NCBI RefSeq assembly: GCF_022539505.1 | Contig: NC_061513.1 | Span: forward strand, 349,413,696 to 349,477,695 | Source of the DNA: Lolium rigidum | Taxonomy: Eukaryota > Streptophyta > Magnoliopsida > Poales > Poaceae | Length of the DNA: 64,000 nucleotides | Direction: 5' to 3' | Shown: piece by piece, positions 22,194 through 34,700 of the stretch | How the letters are laid out: each line of letters begins with the position of its first letter | How positions within the stretch are numbered: the first letter of the stretch is position 1 | Position numbers and translations under genes: made by a program | Notes under the pieces: model-generated | Told to the model about the DNA's origin: nothing | The model's input: the letters and a program-made list of their open reading frames with translations, nothing else | Databases searched by the model: none

Positions 22194-22670
22194 ATGACGT
22201 ACCAATGGGAGTCCTATCAGCTTGGTCCCGAAGGCGACCTCAAGTTCGAAAAAGAGTTGAAGCAACTAGTGGATTATCTAGGACACCCGTACCCCAAGTT
22301 CTTTGGAATACCACTCAAGGCAAAGGCAGGAGAACCACCTCAGTGGGACATTTCTACGGATCTACGAAGGAAGCTTGATGCCCCGGTATGGGAAACCATT
22401 TGGGTTTCTGTAACGGGAAACACTTGGAAGGAAGGACTAGCCGAAGCGATGCAAGAAGCAATTTTCCGTCTGTGTGGACAAAATAAAAACAAAATCAAGA
22501 ACACTCGCTTCATCTACTACCCAAGACATGACCCCTGGGGAATACCAATGACTATGCCCCCACCGCAACCAAAAATGAACCCCTCTGAAGCACCTCAGGA
22601 CTTCAGGCAGTACAAAACCCGCAGGGATTTGGACAACGCCCTCGCCTCTCGTCAAGCATCTCACCCGTGA
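22194..22670 (+). CDS. Element B ORF1, 158-aa protein of unknown family
   Basis: ATG at 22194 follows CTCACAG, which could be a splice acceptor. The protein is soluble-looking, with LKQLVDYLGHPYPKFFGIPL near residue 30, VWETIWVSVTGNTWKEGL near 65 and AMQEAIFRLCG near 85, then a proline-rich stretch (TMPPPQPKMNPSEAP). It lacks any protease, polymerase or zinc-finger motif. I do not recognise a named domain. Proteins of this general look occur in other Triticeae non-autonomous elements as far as I recall, but I cannot check. It lies 255 bases upstream of ORF2. A splice joining the two is possible (TAAGTAGGTGTGAG near 22713, TTCAG before 22946) but unproven. The frame is uninterrupted. Confidence 0.6.
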   Translation: MTYQWESYQLGPEGDLKFEKELKQLVDYLGHPYPKFFGIPLKAKAGEPPQWDISTDLRRKLDAPVWETIWVSVTGNTWKEGLAEAMQEAIFRLCGQNKNKIKNTRFIYYPRHDPWGIPMTMPPPQPKMNPSEAPQDFRQYKTRRDLDNALASRQASHP

Positions 22671-22924
22671 AGAAGAAGAATCCACCCGGAAAAGTAGTAT
22701 CACTCCAGCACTTAAGTAGGTGTGAGTTGTATCAGGATCCCCTTGTATCGTAGAACGAATGAATGGTTCTTCAAACCAACGGTGTGTTAGAATTGTAATG
22801 TGTGATGTTTGGTATGAATGAAAAAGTGTTGCTGGTTTTTACCCCCTCAACACTCCTCAAGTTTTCAAGTTTTAAATTCTTGAATTTTAACTCAAACAAA
22901 CCATAGAAGATTCCCTCTTACCTT

Positions 22925-23623
22925 ATGATCTACCCCATTATTCAGATGGCCCCTCCTACCCGCAACAACTCCCGTGCCCAGGCCAATCAGATGCACATTG
23001 AGCACGCCAAGATGACTGACGCCATCAACATCCTTACAATGGAGCGCAAGGCACTTCGCCATCAACACGCCAAGAAGGACTACCTCATTGCCCGCCTCCG
23101 CGTGAAGATAGCATCACTAGAACAACTCATCCCAATACCCCACCATGCCCCCAGAGCCAAGTCCAATGTGACCTGCTACGCATGTGGTGTTACTGGTCCT
23201 TACTCTAACAAGTGCCCGATGAAAGCCGCCAATAATGCCCCAAGGACTGGAAGCAATGCTGTACCCATCGCACAAACAAACAAGTCAACGGTAACCTGCT
23301 ATGAATGTGGAACTGTGGGTCATTACTCCAATGAATGCCCCAAGAAGCTTGCCAAGATCGCCGTCAACCCCTCTGCACCTACACAGCAGCAGCGCCGTAT
23401 CGCAACTAGAAGAAATTTTGCTCCAAGCTACCCGAACAACCGCAGCGGTCGCTACCACCACCTGAAGACCACCGAAGCACAAGAAGCATCTCAGAACATG
23501 ACAAGTATGTTTCCTGCTAAATCATATCACCCAATCTCTCTTAGGAACCTAACTCCTCTTAAAATCTCGGGACGAGATTTGTTTAAGGGGGAAGGGTTTG
23601 TAACACCCCAAATTTCAAAATAA
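22925..23623 (+). CDS. Element B ORF2, Gag-like coiled-coil and zinc-knuckle protein
   Basis: Open from 22925; the better start may be the ATG at 22946 (MAPPTRNNSRAQ), which follows TTCAG. Residues about 15-65 are charged and heptad-like (MTDAINILTMERKALRHQ...RLRVKIASLEQL), a likely coiled coil. Two zinc knuckles follow: CYACGVTGPYSNKC, where the expected His is Pro, and CYECGTVGHYSNEC, a complete CCHC. The C-terminus is basic. The frame reads through the polypurine tract and stops nine codons into the 3' LTR. Zinc knuckles of this type bind RNA in Gag nucleocapsids (family knowledge), so a packaging role is plausible. No capsid domain was recognised. Confidence 0.75.
   Translation: MIYPIIQMAPPTRNNSRAQANQMHIEHAKMTDAINILTMERKALRHQHAKKDYLIARLRVKIASLEQLIPIPHHAPRAKSNVTCYACGVTGPYSNKCPMKAANNAPRTGSNAVPIAQTNKSTVTCYECGTVGHYSNECPKKLAKIAVNPSAPTQQQRRIATRRNFAPSYPNNRSGRYHHLKTTEAQEASQNMTSMFPAKSYHPISLRNLTPLKISGRDLFKGEGFVTPQISK
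23583..23598 (+). other. Polypurine tract of element B
   Basis: TAAGGGGGAAGGGTT directly before the 3' LTR start (TGTAACACC); the expected plus-strand primer. Confidence 0.75.
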
Positions 23624-26600
23624 AGAGAAAATGAATTTCCTTTTTTTTTCCAAAAATGAGAACCAACAAAAACTTTTCTGAATTAGAGTGTTATGATTAG
23701 TGCTCCTACCTATTACTTGTGTTTTTGCCTTGGTGAGTGTAGTATACTTGTGTGATACACCCTAAAACCCTAGAGTGATCAAGTGAAGATCACAAACCAA
23801 ATAAAGTTAAAAGAGAAAGAAATCAAATAAGAAAAAAAAACCTAAACCCTAACCTTTTCAAAAGACTTTTGGATCCTTGTTGAGCAACCTAAAATAAAGG
23901 AAAAACCATATGTGGGCCTATAGCCTTAATATGTAAATCTTAAACCCTAGCTTTTCTTATTGTTGCTAAATGGTGGTGAACCATTGCGAAACTTATTTAA
24001 ACCTCTTTCCTCTTGCCATCTATCTTTGCAAAATAAAATAAAAAGGGAACCTCTTAATTAAGATAGAGGCATATATGCCTATGGCTATTTTGTAAAACTT
24101 TATCCTAGGTCTTTCTACTTCGTTTAGAAGATTGGAAAACCCTCTTGAACCTTGTCTAGTACTTTTCCCACACAATCCAAAGTGGAACATAAGGTTTTCA
24201 AAAAGAGAGTAATAATGCCATAGAGGCATCTGGAGAGCAAAATATCAAATTTGTGAAATTGAGGATCTTGACCCTAGACTTGAAGTTGAATGGTTGGATC
24301 ACTCCTATATACCTTTTCAACTCTCAACAACATCAATTGGGTCAAGCCAAGTTCAATTAAAAATCAAGTGCCACATATGCATAGAGGCATATGTGATCCA
24401 TAGCCATTTTTACCAATCCTTGTCCTATGCACTCTACCTTTACCAAAGGGTGTGAAACCATCTCTAAACCCAATCTAACCCTAAATTGACCCTCACCCTT
24501 ACTCAAGAAAAGCAAGGAGAGCACCTTACAAGAATAAGAAAAATTTGACATGTCCCCTCTCATGTGTTTTGGCCAATTTTGCAAATCTTTGAGCTAGACC
24601 TTTTGGAATGGTTTCAATGGTTTGAAATTGTTTCTAAAATAATAAGAATGACATTAGAGTCAAGTCAAGTCCAATCAAATGGAGAGAAATCCCATAGTGG
24701 GATATTTCCCTTTCCCTCCCATACACTTAGAGCCAATTTATCAAATCTTGACCTAGGCACCAACCTTGTCTCAAAATGGTTGGATCCTTTCATCCAACTT
24801 CTTCTAGCACCAAACAAACCTCCCTCTTGTCTCTTTGAAACAAAGAGGAATAAAAGAATAAATAGTTAGAAATTCACAAAACCCTCACATATGGCTTATG
24901 CCATTTTTCTAAATCTTGACCCTAGACCATTTTGGCCTTCACCATTAGTTGTATAGTGTTGCTAAACACTTATTACAACTTTTGGAATCAAAGAAACCCA
25001 ATTCAAATCCAATTCAAACTCCATTTTGGCTCACATACAATAATGGTCAAATCTGCCATTATTATTCTGGTCACTACTTTGAGCCTCTCCATTTCAAGTT
25101 TTTCAATCTAAACTTTCCCAACTCTTTGCATGTCATCCAGGAGGACATCAAGATGAACACTTTTTGTAAAGACCACCTTGCCAAAATCCTTCTTGATCAA
25201 TTGCTTTGCTCATCCAAAGTTGACACTTTTAATTAAGTGGAACAATCTCCCACTTAGTGAAAATTGCCATATTTGGATTTTCTAAATTCCACCACCACTT
25301 CTCTTTGCCTCTGGTCATTTAGAACCAAACCAAACACACCCTTTTCAAATTTGTCAACCTTTTTAGCTAAATCAATTTTGGGCAAAATTTGATGAAACAT
25401 AAATAGGGAACAACACACACTATTTGAAATAGTGTTCTATCCTAACTCTAACCTACCCAAACCAACCCTACATGTTCCCTTGCCCCCTCTCTGCCTCACA
25501 CCACCACAGAAACCCTAGGGAAAGGCAAGACATGGCCTAGCCATGGCCATGCCACACCATGCCGGCCATGCCGTGCTCCCCCTCTCCTCCTTCATCCCTT
25601 CCTCTGGCCCTGCTGCCATTTAGCACCACCTCACCACCCTAGCCACACCTAGCACCGCCACGGCCACGGACGCTGTCGACAACGACCGCACAACGCGCGC
25701 CCAAAACCTCCCTGGATGCCGCTCGCGTCGCAGCACGCACGCCCGTGGACACGCCCTGGCCACGAGTCGCCTCGCCGCAGCACGCCTCCCCTGGACCCCC
25801 TCTCTGCACGTTGAGCTTCGCCGTCGCCGCGCCAACCCGCCTGACACGGTCCCGTGTCCTCGCGCCGCCTGTCGCCGTCGACACCGTCGACATTCTCCCG
25901 CGGCCGCCGCCACAGACACGGACGCAATGCGTCGTCGCCCGACCGTCCCCCACCTCGCCATCACGCGCGTTAGCCTCGCCTGGAGGTCACCTACCTAGCC
26001 CTGCCCTCACCTTGCCCCTTCGCTCACCGGAACAGCCGCGCCACGGTCGACCCGAGCTCACCCCCGCAGCACCTCGCGCCGCTATAAAAAGAGAGCAACC
26101 CTGGACGATTTCTTCACACTCGCTTGCTTCCCTCTCTCTTCTGATCCTCCTCGACCATCCCTCTCCCTCAATTGCTCGCCGGAGTAGCCCCAATTTCGTC
26201 GCCGGAGCCGCGGAGGACCTGAGATCATCGCCGACGAATTGGAGCCCCATCGGCGACGCCACCGGTACCAGCGCACTCGCCGTCGTCTACAACATCGACC
26301 TGCAGCAACGCCGCCGCTCGCCGACGTCCCAGCTCGCCGCCGACCCCCGTGCCGCCGCCGCGCCCGCAAGCCTTCCTCCCGTCGACGACGACGACGTGCA
26401 GCCGCCCGATCACCCTCTAATCCTACGGCTCACGATCAAAGGTACCGATTCGGTAAAAGTGAGTCACTGACGCGCGGGCCCCTTTGTCAGCTGGCCCGCA
26501 GCGTTAGCTGGGCCGGCCCAACTCTGCTCCCTGGCAATTTAAATCTTTCAGCCCATTCTGCTTTCCCGCCGACCCGACTAGTTCAAACTAGATTTAAACT

Positions 26601-29600
26601 TTCCAAATAATTGTAATACTGCCTCCACTTTGAAACTCAACCATTTCAAATTGGCTAAACCAAATCTAGTGAATTTTACACTGTTGGAAAGCTTAGGAAA
26701 AGATCTATCCAATGCCACTGGCCTCATGGTCAATCTCTTTGTAGAATTAATCTGACAAAAATAACAAGGCAGGGACTTTTCTGCCTTAGATTAATTCTTA
26801 AAAATCAACCAAAATAGTTATTGAGTTATTTCCAACTCCTTTAGCTCACATTTAACTTACACTAATTGTTTCTGCAAGAAAATGGTGTGGTCACCTTGCA
26901 TGATCATGCCCTAGTTTTAGTAGTGTGCAATATGGCTAGTTTAACTAGTTGATATTGTCCCCAAAACTATTAAGTAATTCATATGAAGTCTTATGCTTCA
27001 TTTAAATCTTGTCTCAAATGAATTCATGTGATGTTTGGACCCCTGGCCCAAACTCACCTATATGAATTCCTTAGAGATTTAAATCATTTGTAGTGTTATT
27101 AAATGGCATGAGGTACTCTACCTCATTTAAATCTATTTCCCAAATGATAATGATGAATGGTTGACTTGGGTCAACATGATTTCATGCATGATTGTTTGAG
27201 AAATTAAATCTTAAGAAGTTTTCAATAAGAGAAAGGTATTTCTCAAACACTAGATGGAGAACTATCACTTACATATGTAGGGAGAGGAAATTATTTTCCC
27301 AAACCACACCACCAATGCACCCTAATTGTAATATGTGTGTAAATAAAATAATTGGTAAATACAAGTAATGTTAGAATAGCCAAGGAATTGTTGAAGATAT
27401 GAAATCACCTCAATGATAGTGGTTAACCTGGTTACCACTATGTGTTAAACCATATGAGAGGTTTCCCTCTCATTTAAATCTTGGTCTCAAATATTTCAAC
27501 ATGAGTTATGGACCATGGTCTATATAATCTCATAGTGAGTAATTGGGTGACCTTAAATCACTACCCCTTTTAGTATTAAATTGTATGAGGTATGGCACCT
27601 CATTTAAATCTTTTCTCACAATGAGGAATATGAAGAGGTTGACCTTGGTCAACCTAGGTCATATTTTGTTCATAAGAGAAATTAAATCTTAATAAGATAA
27701 TGAGAGGAATTTATTTTCTTAAATAGGAAGAACACCTCCACCCACTTAATAGTAGTGTGAGATGCTAGTTAAGTTGTGTGAATCATGTGTGTTCTTAGTG
27801 TAGTCTGTAAGTTTGGTAGAATGATTGTGTACCCCGTATTCGTATTTTAGATGCTAGTACCGGAGACCATCAGGAAGGGGAGGACTTCTACAACAAGGAA
27901 GGAGAAGAGAACTTGGACCCTCACTTCAACCAAGGCAAGCTGAAATACCAATGCCAGTAATATGGTTTGCCAGCTAAGATACTTAGTGTGCAAGCTCATA
28001 TTCTTGCAAGGTGCAAAGCCCCTTGGGGCAAGGCACCGTGTTTCTTACCTTTTATTATATAAACCCATCCCAAGTTTTGACTTTACAAATTCTTACTTGT
28101 TTTCTAAAGGAGTTATTTTTATAGTTAACTTTGGTCAAAGTACAAGTTGGTTACTAGAAAAGCAAAGTTAGCCAGCTATTGCCAATCCAAACTAGACCCT
28201 TGCAAGTTGACCCCAATGCAAGATGATAACCTTGCAACTTGCAAAGCTCACTATGAGCAAGGCATTACCTTATCTACTTTATACTTATGATCCTATTTTC
28301 CAGTTTCTACTTTACAAGCTTTAGTTACTTTTGTTTTATCAAAGTACTTTTTGATTCATGATTCACTTGGTTAGTATTGGATGAGTACAAGAGTATCAAA
28401 CTTAGCCTAGAAACAAAACAAAATACTTAGCACCCTCTTACCTAGATGCTAGTGCTGATTTTGATAGTGCCTACCCCAATTGGGAAACTGGGAACTGAAA
28501 TGAATTCGAAAACCTTGGAATGACGAGTCATTCTATTGAGAGATTCTGAAGGAGTTTTGAAACCTTGGAATGAAGATGCATTCCACTGAATGATTTTTGA
28601 AGGTGAAGGTGACCGGTGAATGACTTGGTGAATTTTACAAAAAACACTGATGGTTGGGTTCGGATGCGATACCATTCCAATTTTGCTGTACCCCCACAAT
28701 ACCTGAATCTGGGTAGGGCTTAACTAGAAGTTTGTGTGTCTTAGTATGGGTTCCCTCTAAACAAGCATCATCGGGGTTATGCCGAAAGCTGCCTCTACCA
28801 CAAATAAACGATACGATATGATGCGAAACGAGGTGAATGTCCGGCCCAAGCCCTGTGCAGTTCCCAGGCTGACTGTCTGTCTTCACTGGGAGGCCAAGCT
28901 CATGGGGAGAGGTGCCTATACTAGGGTATGTAAATGAAAGGTTATGATTGGTAGTTCGCGTACTGCGTACGATAAATCAGGGCCAGTTACCCCTGACGAG
29001 CTATTGCAATTGTTGTGGCACAAGTGTACAACCTCTGCAGAGTCAACCTATTCGAATAGCCGCGTCCTCGGTTATGGACAGTTGGAAAGGCCATACTGTT
29101 CCGTCATCAGAACTTTTCGAAAACTATGAATGGTGAAGGGTGACTTACGTTTTTGAACTTGAGACTTTGACTTGGAATCACAACAGAGTTGTGGGAATGA
29201 CACTAATGTTTCCCCCTGGAGTTAGATAGCATTTAAAGAGTGGTTTACAAAAATGTTTGTGAAATAAAATTTGCTTTATGCAAAATAAACTAGAGCTTAG
29301 TACCCCCTTACTAGAATTGTTAGTACTTACCTTAGTATTAGTTTGCGAGTACGTTAAAGTACTCACGGCTGTGTCCCTGGCTATTCCAATGGCCAGATTA
29401 TGAAGCAGAACAACCGGATGAAGAAGACGACCAGCAGGACGCCCACGACAACTAGGGAGCCTTCTGACGTCAGACGTTGGCCTGTGGACTAGAGAGTCCC
29501 TTCTACGTTACGCTTTCGCTATGAAACTATGAACTTGGTGAATGTTGATCCCTAGATCAACTCGTGTGTAATATGGGATCATGTGATCTCTATTTGTAAG

Positions 29601-29726
29601 ACGACTATGGTATGTAATGAATGATGACTTATGATATTCAACTGTTATGTCTCGCAACAACAATATTCCTGGGATTGCGATGTATGGCATGACAGGCATC
29701 TGGACTTAAAAATCCGGGTGTTGACA
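23599..29726 (+). repeat. 3' LTR of element B (6128 bp)
   Basis: Matches 15833-21965 throughout, with few substitutions and one- to few-base indels (for example GAGTGTTATG against GAGCGTTATG near the start). The TATA box is at 26083-26090. Followed by TSD ACTAT. Confidence 0.9.
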
Positions 29727-29731
29727 ACTAT

Positions 29732-29911
29732 CTCAAGCCCCTTCCTCCCGAAGCATGCAGAGTTTTTCAAGGAACAAGAAGGTTACCGAAAGTACATTGA
29801 GTGTGTGTCCTCCAGCAGAGATTTGATGTCCGGTTCGCCTCTATGACTTGGTCCAAAGATCAGATGTGGGAGATGATGAACTGTTGTGTGGTGACCCTAC
29901 ATATCACTGCA
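29732..29911 (+). pseudogene. PIF/Harbinger transposase pseudogene, C-terminal part
   Basis: Continues the frame of 14904-15832 when the TSD is counted once: after FVKTI come ISSPFLPKHAEFFKEQEG and YRKYIECV. A frameshift then leads to LQQRFDVRFASMTWSKDQMW and EMMNCCVV, a close match to the end of plant Harbinger transposases. The region that should hold the catalytic Glu is damaged (YIECV where relatives have a DVERAFG-type motif). Similarity ends near 29911, where sequence G begins, so the last residues and the right terminus are missing. Confidence 0.75.
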
Positions 29912-30263
29912 TGTTGTAGTATGTCAGTCGTTGATATAACATTCACGAAGTACCAATCCGCAAATATTACATCTCTCAGAGTAGTACAACAGAACATACC
30001 AGGTCCATAACTCATTCATTTATTATTACAAACCATATGTACCTATCATCACGGAGTTCCTCTGGGTCCAGAGAAGGATACTCCTGGGTTCCAAGTGAAC
30101 CCAACTTAATTTACAATATAATAGTCTCAGTAGGTCATACATCTTATTCTACTCGAGCAGCTAAGTACTACGTGTTCACACTGCTCGGTTACTACTTCTA
30201 GTAGGGTACTCTATGCTTGTTCTCCTTCGGAACCCTCCCCGGCTCCGATGACGATGAGGTAGT
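29912..30263. mobile_element. Sequence G, left part: LTR-like DNA split by element C
   Basis: Begins TGTTGTAGTATGTCAG where Harbinger similarity stops, and continues at 48116 after element C. It is non-coding. It contains words I associate with Triticeae gypsy LTRs (for example CTTCTAGTAGGG and CCTCCCCGGCTCC), but no partner LTR is in the window. Orientation is unresolved. The last five bases (GTAGT) are the TSD of element C. Confidence 0.4.
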
Positions 30264-31664
30264 TGATACGTCCAAAACGTATCTACTTTCCCGAACACTT
30301 TTGCTATTGTTTTGTCTCTAATTTGTGTATTTTGGATGCAACTGACACGGACTAACGCTGTTTTCAGCAGAACTGCTCTGGTGTCTCGTTTTTGTGCAGA
30401 AATCCAACTTTCAGGAAAATCCTCGAAATTTATGCAGAAGGCCCTATTTTCACAGAATACTGACGGAGCCAGAAGGACAAGTCAGGTGGAGGCCCGAGGG
30501 CCCCACACCATAAGGCGGCGCGGCCCAGGGGGGCCGCGCGGCCCTGTGGTGTGTCCCCCTCGGCCAGCCTCCGACGCCCTCCTTCGGACTATATATTGCC
30601 TTCGACCTAAAAACGCACGGAGAGAAGTCGAAGTCGCCAGAAAGCCTCCAGAACGCCGCCACATCGCGAAACTCCGTCTCGGGAGCCAGAAGTCTCCGTT
30701 CTGGCACTCCGCCGGGACGGGGAATTGGAGGAGATCATCGCCATCATCACCGCCGACGCCTCTCCATCAACCAGCCATGCTTCCCCCATCCATGTGTGAG
30801 TAATTCCCCCACTGTAGGCCGAAGGGGATGGTAGGGATTGGCTGAGATTGGTCATGTAATAGCATAAGATTGTTAGGGCATAGTGCCTAGTGTCCGTAAT
30901 TGGTACTTTGATGACATTGTTGCAACTTGCTATGCTTAATGATTGTCACTAGGGCCCGAGTGCCATGATCTCAGATCTGAACATGTTATTGTTTCATCAA
31001 GATATTCATTGCTTATGGTCTTATCTGCAAGTTGTATACACATGCATGTCACTGTCCGGAACCAATGGCCCCGAAGTGACAAGAATCGGGACAACCGGAG
31101 GGGATGGTAGTGATGTGAGGATCACATGTGTTCACGGAGTGTTAATGCTTTGCTCCGGTACTCTATTAAAAGGAGTACCTTAATATCCAGTTGATTCCCT
31201 TGAGGCCCGGCTGCCACCGGCTGGTAGGACAAAAGATGTTGTGCAAGTTTCTCATTGCGAGCACGTACGACTATAATTGGAACACATGCCTATTGATTGC
31301 TTTGTACTTGGACACCGTTTTATTATTATCTGCAAATGCCCTGCTAGGATTGTTACATGAGTTTCTCTCATCCATGCAACGCCCATCATCCGTCCCCGTG
31401 CCTACAGTATTTTAATCCTGTTGTTTACTATAATCACTACTGTTGTCTCTGTTACTCTGCTGCTGTTATTTCACTACTGCTACTGCTATAAAACTGTTAC
31501 TACTGATAAACTCTTGCGAGCAAGTCTGTTTCCAGGTGCAGCTGAATTGACAACTCTGCTGTTATGGCCTCCAAGTATTCTTTGTCTCCCCTTGTGTCGA
31601 ATCAATAAATTGGGTTATACTACCCGCGAAGACTGCTGCGATCCCCTATACTTGTGGGTCATCA
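30264..31664 (+). repeat. 5' LTR of element C (1401 bp)
   Basis: TGATACGTCC start and GGGTCATCA end; GC-rich fold around 30498-30560. Equal in length to the 5' LTR of A. Confidence 0.9.
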
Positions 31665-31675
31665 AGACTGTTTTC

Positions 31676-31693
31676 TGGCGCCGTTGCCGGGGA
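31676..31693 (+). other. Primer binding site of element C
   Basis: TGGCGCCGTTGCCGGGGA, identical to that of A, 12 bases after the LTR. Confidence 0.85.
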
Positions 31694-31751
31694 GCATAGC
31701 TTTATTTGGAAGTTCACTTGGATTGATATTGTTCGCTGCAAATTCTCCATC

Positions 31752-34700
31752 ATGGGTAAAGCTCGCGATTCTAAAGTCGCCATATTACCATCCACTACAA
31801 GAAAAGGTACAACTCTGAGTACCTCTGCTACACTTGATTCACCATCTGTGATAAGTCAACTTGTTTCACCGCCGCAAGCTTCACTTGGTGGTACTTCTGC
31901 TGAATCTGAAAACTCTCATAATATTGATAATGTTTCTGATGTGCTTGATGATAGTGGTTCACTGGGATCCTTTCTAGATGCTACAATTGCTAGGTCTAGA
32001 CAAATTGAAAATGCTGAAACTCCTAATGAAAACACTACAAGAAAACGAGCATGTAAAGACATCTAATTTAGAGGCTAGAGACGCTAAACTTCGTCTCTAC
32101 GTGCATATAAAGACGCTGGTATAAAGCGTCCCAGAAACGTCTTCTTATGCACCGTCTCAACTACCAAAAAGACGCTTTGCCTGGCGTCCCAAAAATAAAT
32201 CGAGACATTTTTAATAGCGTGTTAATGCTAACAGAGACGCTATGTAGATCCCCATATTGTGTCTAACTACATTGCTTAGTCGCTATATTGGATCCTTGAA
32301 TGGAGATAACTTTTACGTTCAATATAAATTAATTTATTCTTAAAATCTTTGCAAAAGTTGCACGAATGAACAGCATATGACTAAAATCAAATCATGTCAT
32401 CGCAGAAAATATCTATTATATAATTTGATGGCAACTGTACTTTCCGAGTAAAATGTACATTCTTACGAAATTTGCATACACCACTGAATAATACATATTA
32501 GCATTCCGTATATAATTTCCCATCTGCTTGTCCGTTTCACTGCTTGTGTAGACTTCCTTGGCTACCCCGCTTGAAAAATCTTCACAAAAAATGTCCTGCC
32601 GTTGGACAGATACACGGACAAAAATCAACAAATATGTATAATATTAACAATTTAAGAGCAAGTTAATATGCTTATGAGCTAAGAGTAAATACCGTGTGCA
32701 GCAGAATGTTTTATCCTGGAGTTGAAGTCCGATAGAAGACTATACTACGAATACTAGATGAGTCTAGCAAAGCCTTCACCTATTAGTACATAAATAAATC
32801 CATAATTTCAAGCATCAGTTTCAGTATCAATTTGAAAATAAAGGTTACTTTCTGCTGGTCGATGCAACTGGTGCCGTCTGCTTTGCATACGACCTCCAAG
32901 TTTGGGCTTTCTTTTTTATTATCTTCTGTGAAATATACATCAATATCCATGACCAGTAGGCAAATACGAGGACGGACACTAATCTGCACCATAGAACAAA
33001 AGATTTCTGAGATCTTAGAGGGGAGAGGCGGAAGAGATAAATACTTGCAGTGGGGAATAACGAGTAAGGAGCAATGAGCAATGATGATCGAGTATATACA
33101 GCATAAAGTAACAATTGATCGTGTCAAACTCATCGCCAAGAAAGAGCTAGCTAATAGTCAGCGAGGAACTCACCAGATTCAACAATGACCGACTGCAGCT
33201 ACCGGATGTATCCTTGGAATCATGTCGTATGGATCTCTGCAGATGGATATAATTAGCAGCCAAAGGGAAGAGTTTGCTGCACAGGGCACCGCGATCGGAT
33301 CAGGACCATCGGGTGCGCCGTGGCGGCGGCTAGGTTTAATCGCGGGGTGGGCAATATAACAACTTCGCTTGAGAAAGGTAACGGTGAGGAAGTAGGGCCT
33401 TATTCATTCAAGAAAAATAATGGGCCCTTATTATTGTTCTTTTACCAACACGTAAAGCCTTCAGTTTAGGACGCTTTGTGGTGTGTCTCAGCAAACGTCA
33501 TAACAAACGGCTGGAGTACAAATATAGAGACGAAACAGAAAGCGTCGATTGTATTGCGTCTTTAGGTGACTCTTTTGTTCTAGTGAAATGCCACTACACC
33601 TGTTAGTTCACCTAAACTTGATTATTCTAGTGATGATCCTGATGAACATTATGTGGAGCTTAATGATGATCTTATTAATAGATGCAATGCTACTGCTGAT
33701 GCAAGAAACATTAAAAAGTTTCTTATACAATATACTGTTAGACATAAGCTATCTCCTGATCCTGAATTTGCCACATCTCCTATATGCATCAAGGATAAAG
33801 ATTATGATTTTTCTCTTGATCTATCTCATATAGCTATTGTAGAGAAGGCACCCTTTTGTGGTACTGAAAAAGAAAGTGCTGTAGAACATATGAATGAACT
33901 TTCTTCTATGAGTAGCTTGTTTTCTGATGATAACAAGATGCGTACTTACTTCGTCATTAAAATTTTTCCTTTCTCATTAAAGGATGATGCTAAAACTTGG
34001 TATAATAATTTGTCTCCTGGTTCTATTAAAAGTCCAGCTGATTTGCGTGATGTTTTCTTTCGAAAATACTTTCCTGCTAGTGCTCAACATGCTGCTTTAC
34101 AGAGAATTTATAGGTTTGACCAGGGAGATGAAGAGAAATTGCCTGCGGCATGGGCAAGATTTTGTTCTCTTATCAGAGCTCGACCTGGACATGATTTAGA
34201 AAAGAATGATCTACTTGATATATTTTATAGTGGACTAACCATTGAATCTAGGGCATATTTGGATAGTTGTGCTGGTTGTGTTTTCAGGAAAAGAACTCCA
34301 GATGAAGCTGAAGAATTATTGGCTAGAATAAGCCGGAATCATGATGATTGGAATACACCTGAACCAACTCCAACGCTAATATTGAAGAAGAGGGGTTTAA
34401 TTGAATTGAATGATGAATATATGAGGGAAGCTAAGAAGTCTCTCAAGGAGAAAGGTATTAAATCCGAAGATGTGAAGAATCTACCTCCCATAGAAGAAAT
34501 ATGTGAGATAATTCCCCCTTCATCCATGATTGAGGTAAACTCCCTTCAACGCTTTACTAGGGAAGATATTCCGTATTCAAAACCTCCTGCGCAATGCTTA
34601 GATGAGTTTGATAATTATATTGTTAAGCAAGAAAATTTTAATATGAGAGTAGAGAATCATCTAATGGAAAATTCTCAAGCTATTAGCAAATTGCATGATA

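Larger units (their letters stand above)
15833..29726 (+). mobile_element. Element B: long-LTR non-autonomous retrotransposon with two small ORFs
   Basis: LTRs at 15833-21965 and 23599-29726 both start TGTAACACCCC and end GGTGTTGACA. The TSD ACTAT is at 15828-15832 and 29727-29731. The PBS is tRNA-iMet type. The internal part is only 1.6 kb and carries no protease, polymerase or integrase; the second ORF has zinc knuckles. LTRs make up about 88% of its 13.9 kb. The two LTRs look very similar along their length (6133 and 6128 bp), suggesting a fairly recent insertion. It sits inside a Harbinger transposase pseudogene. Confidence 0.9.
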
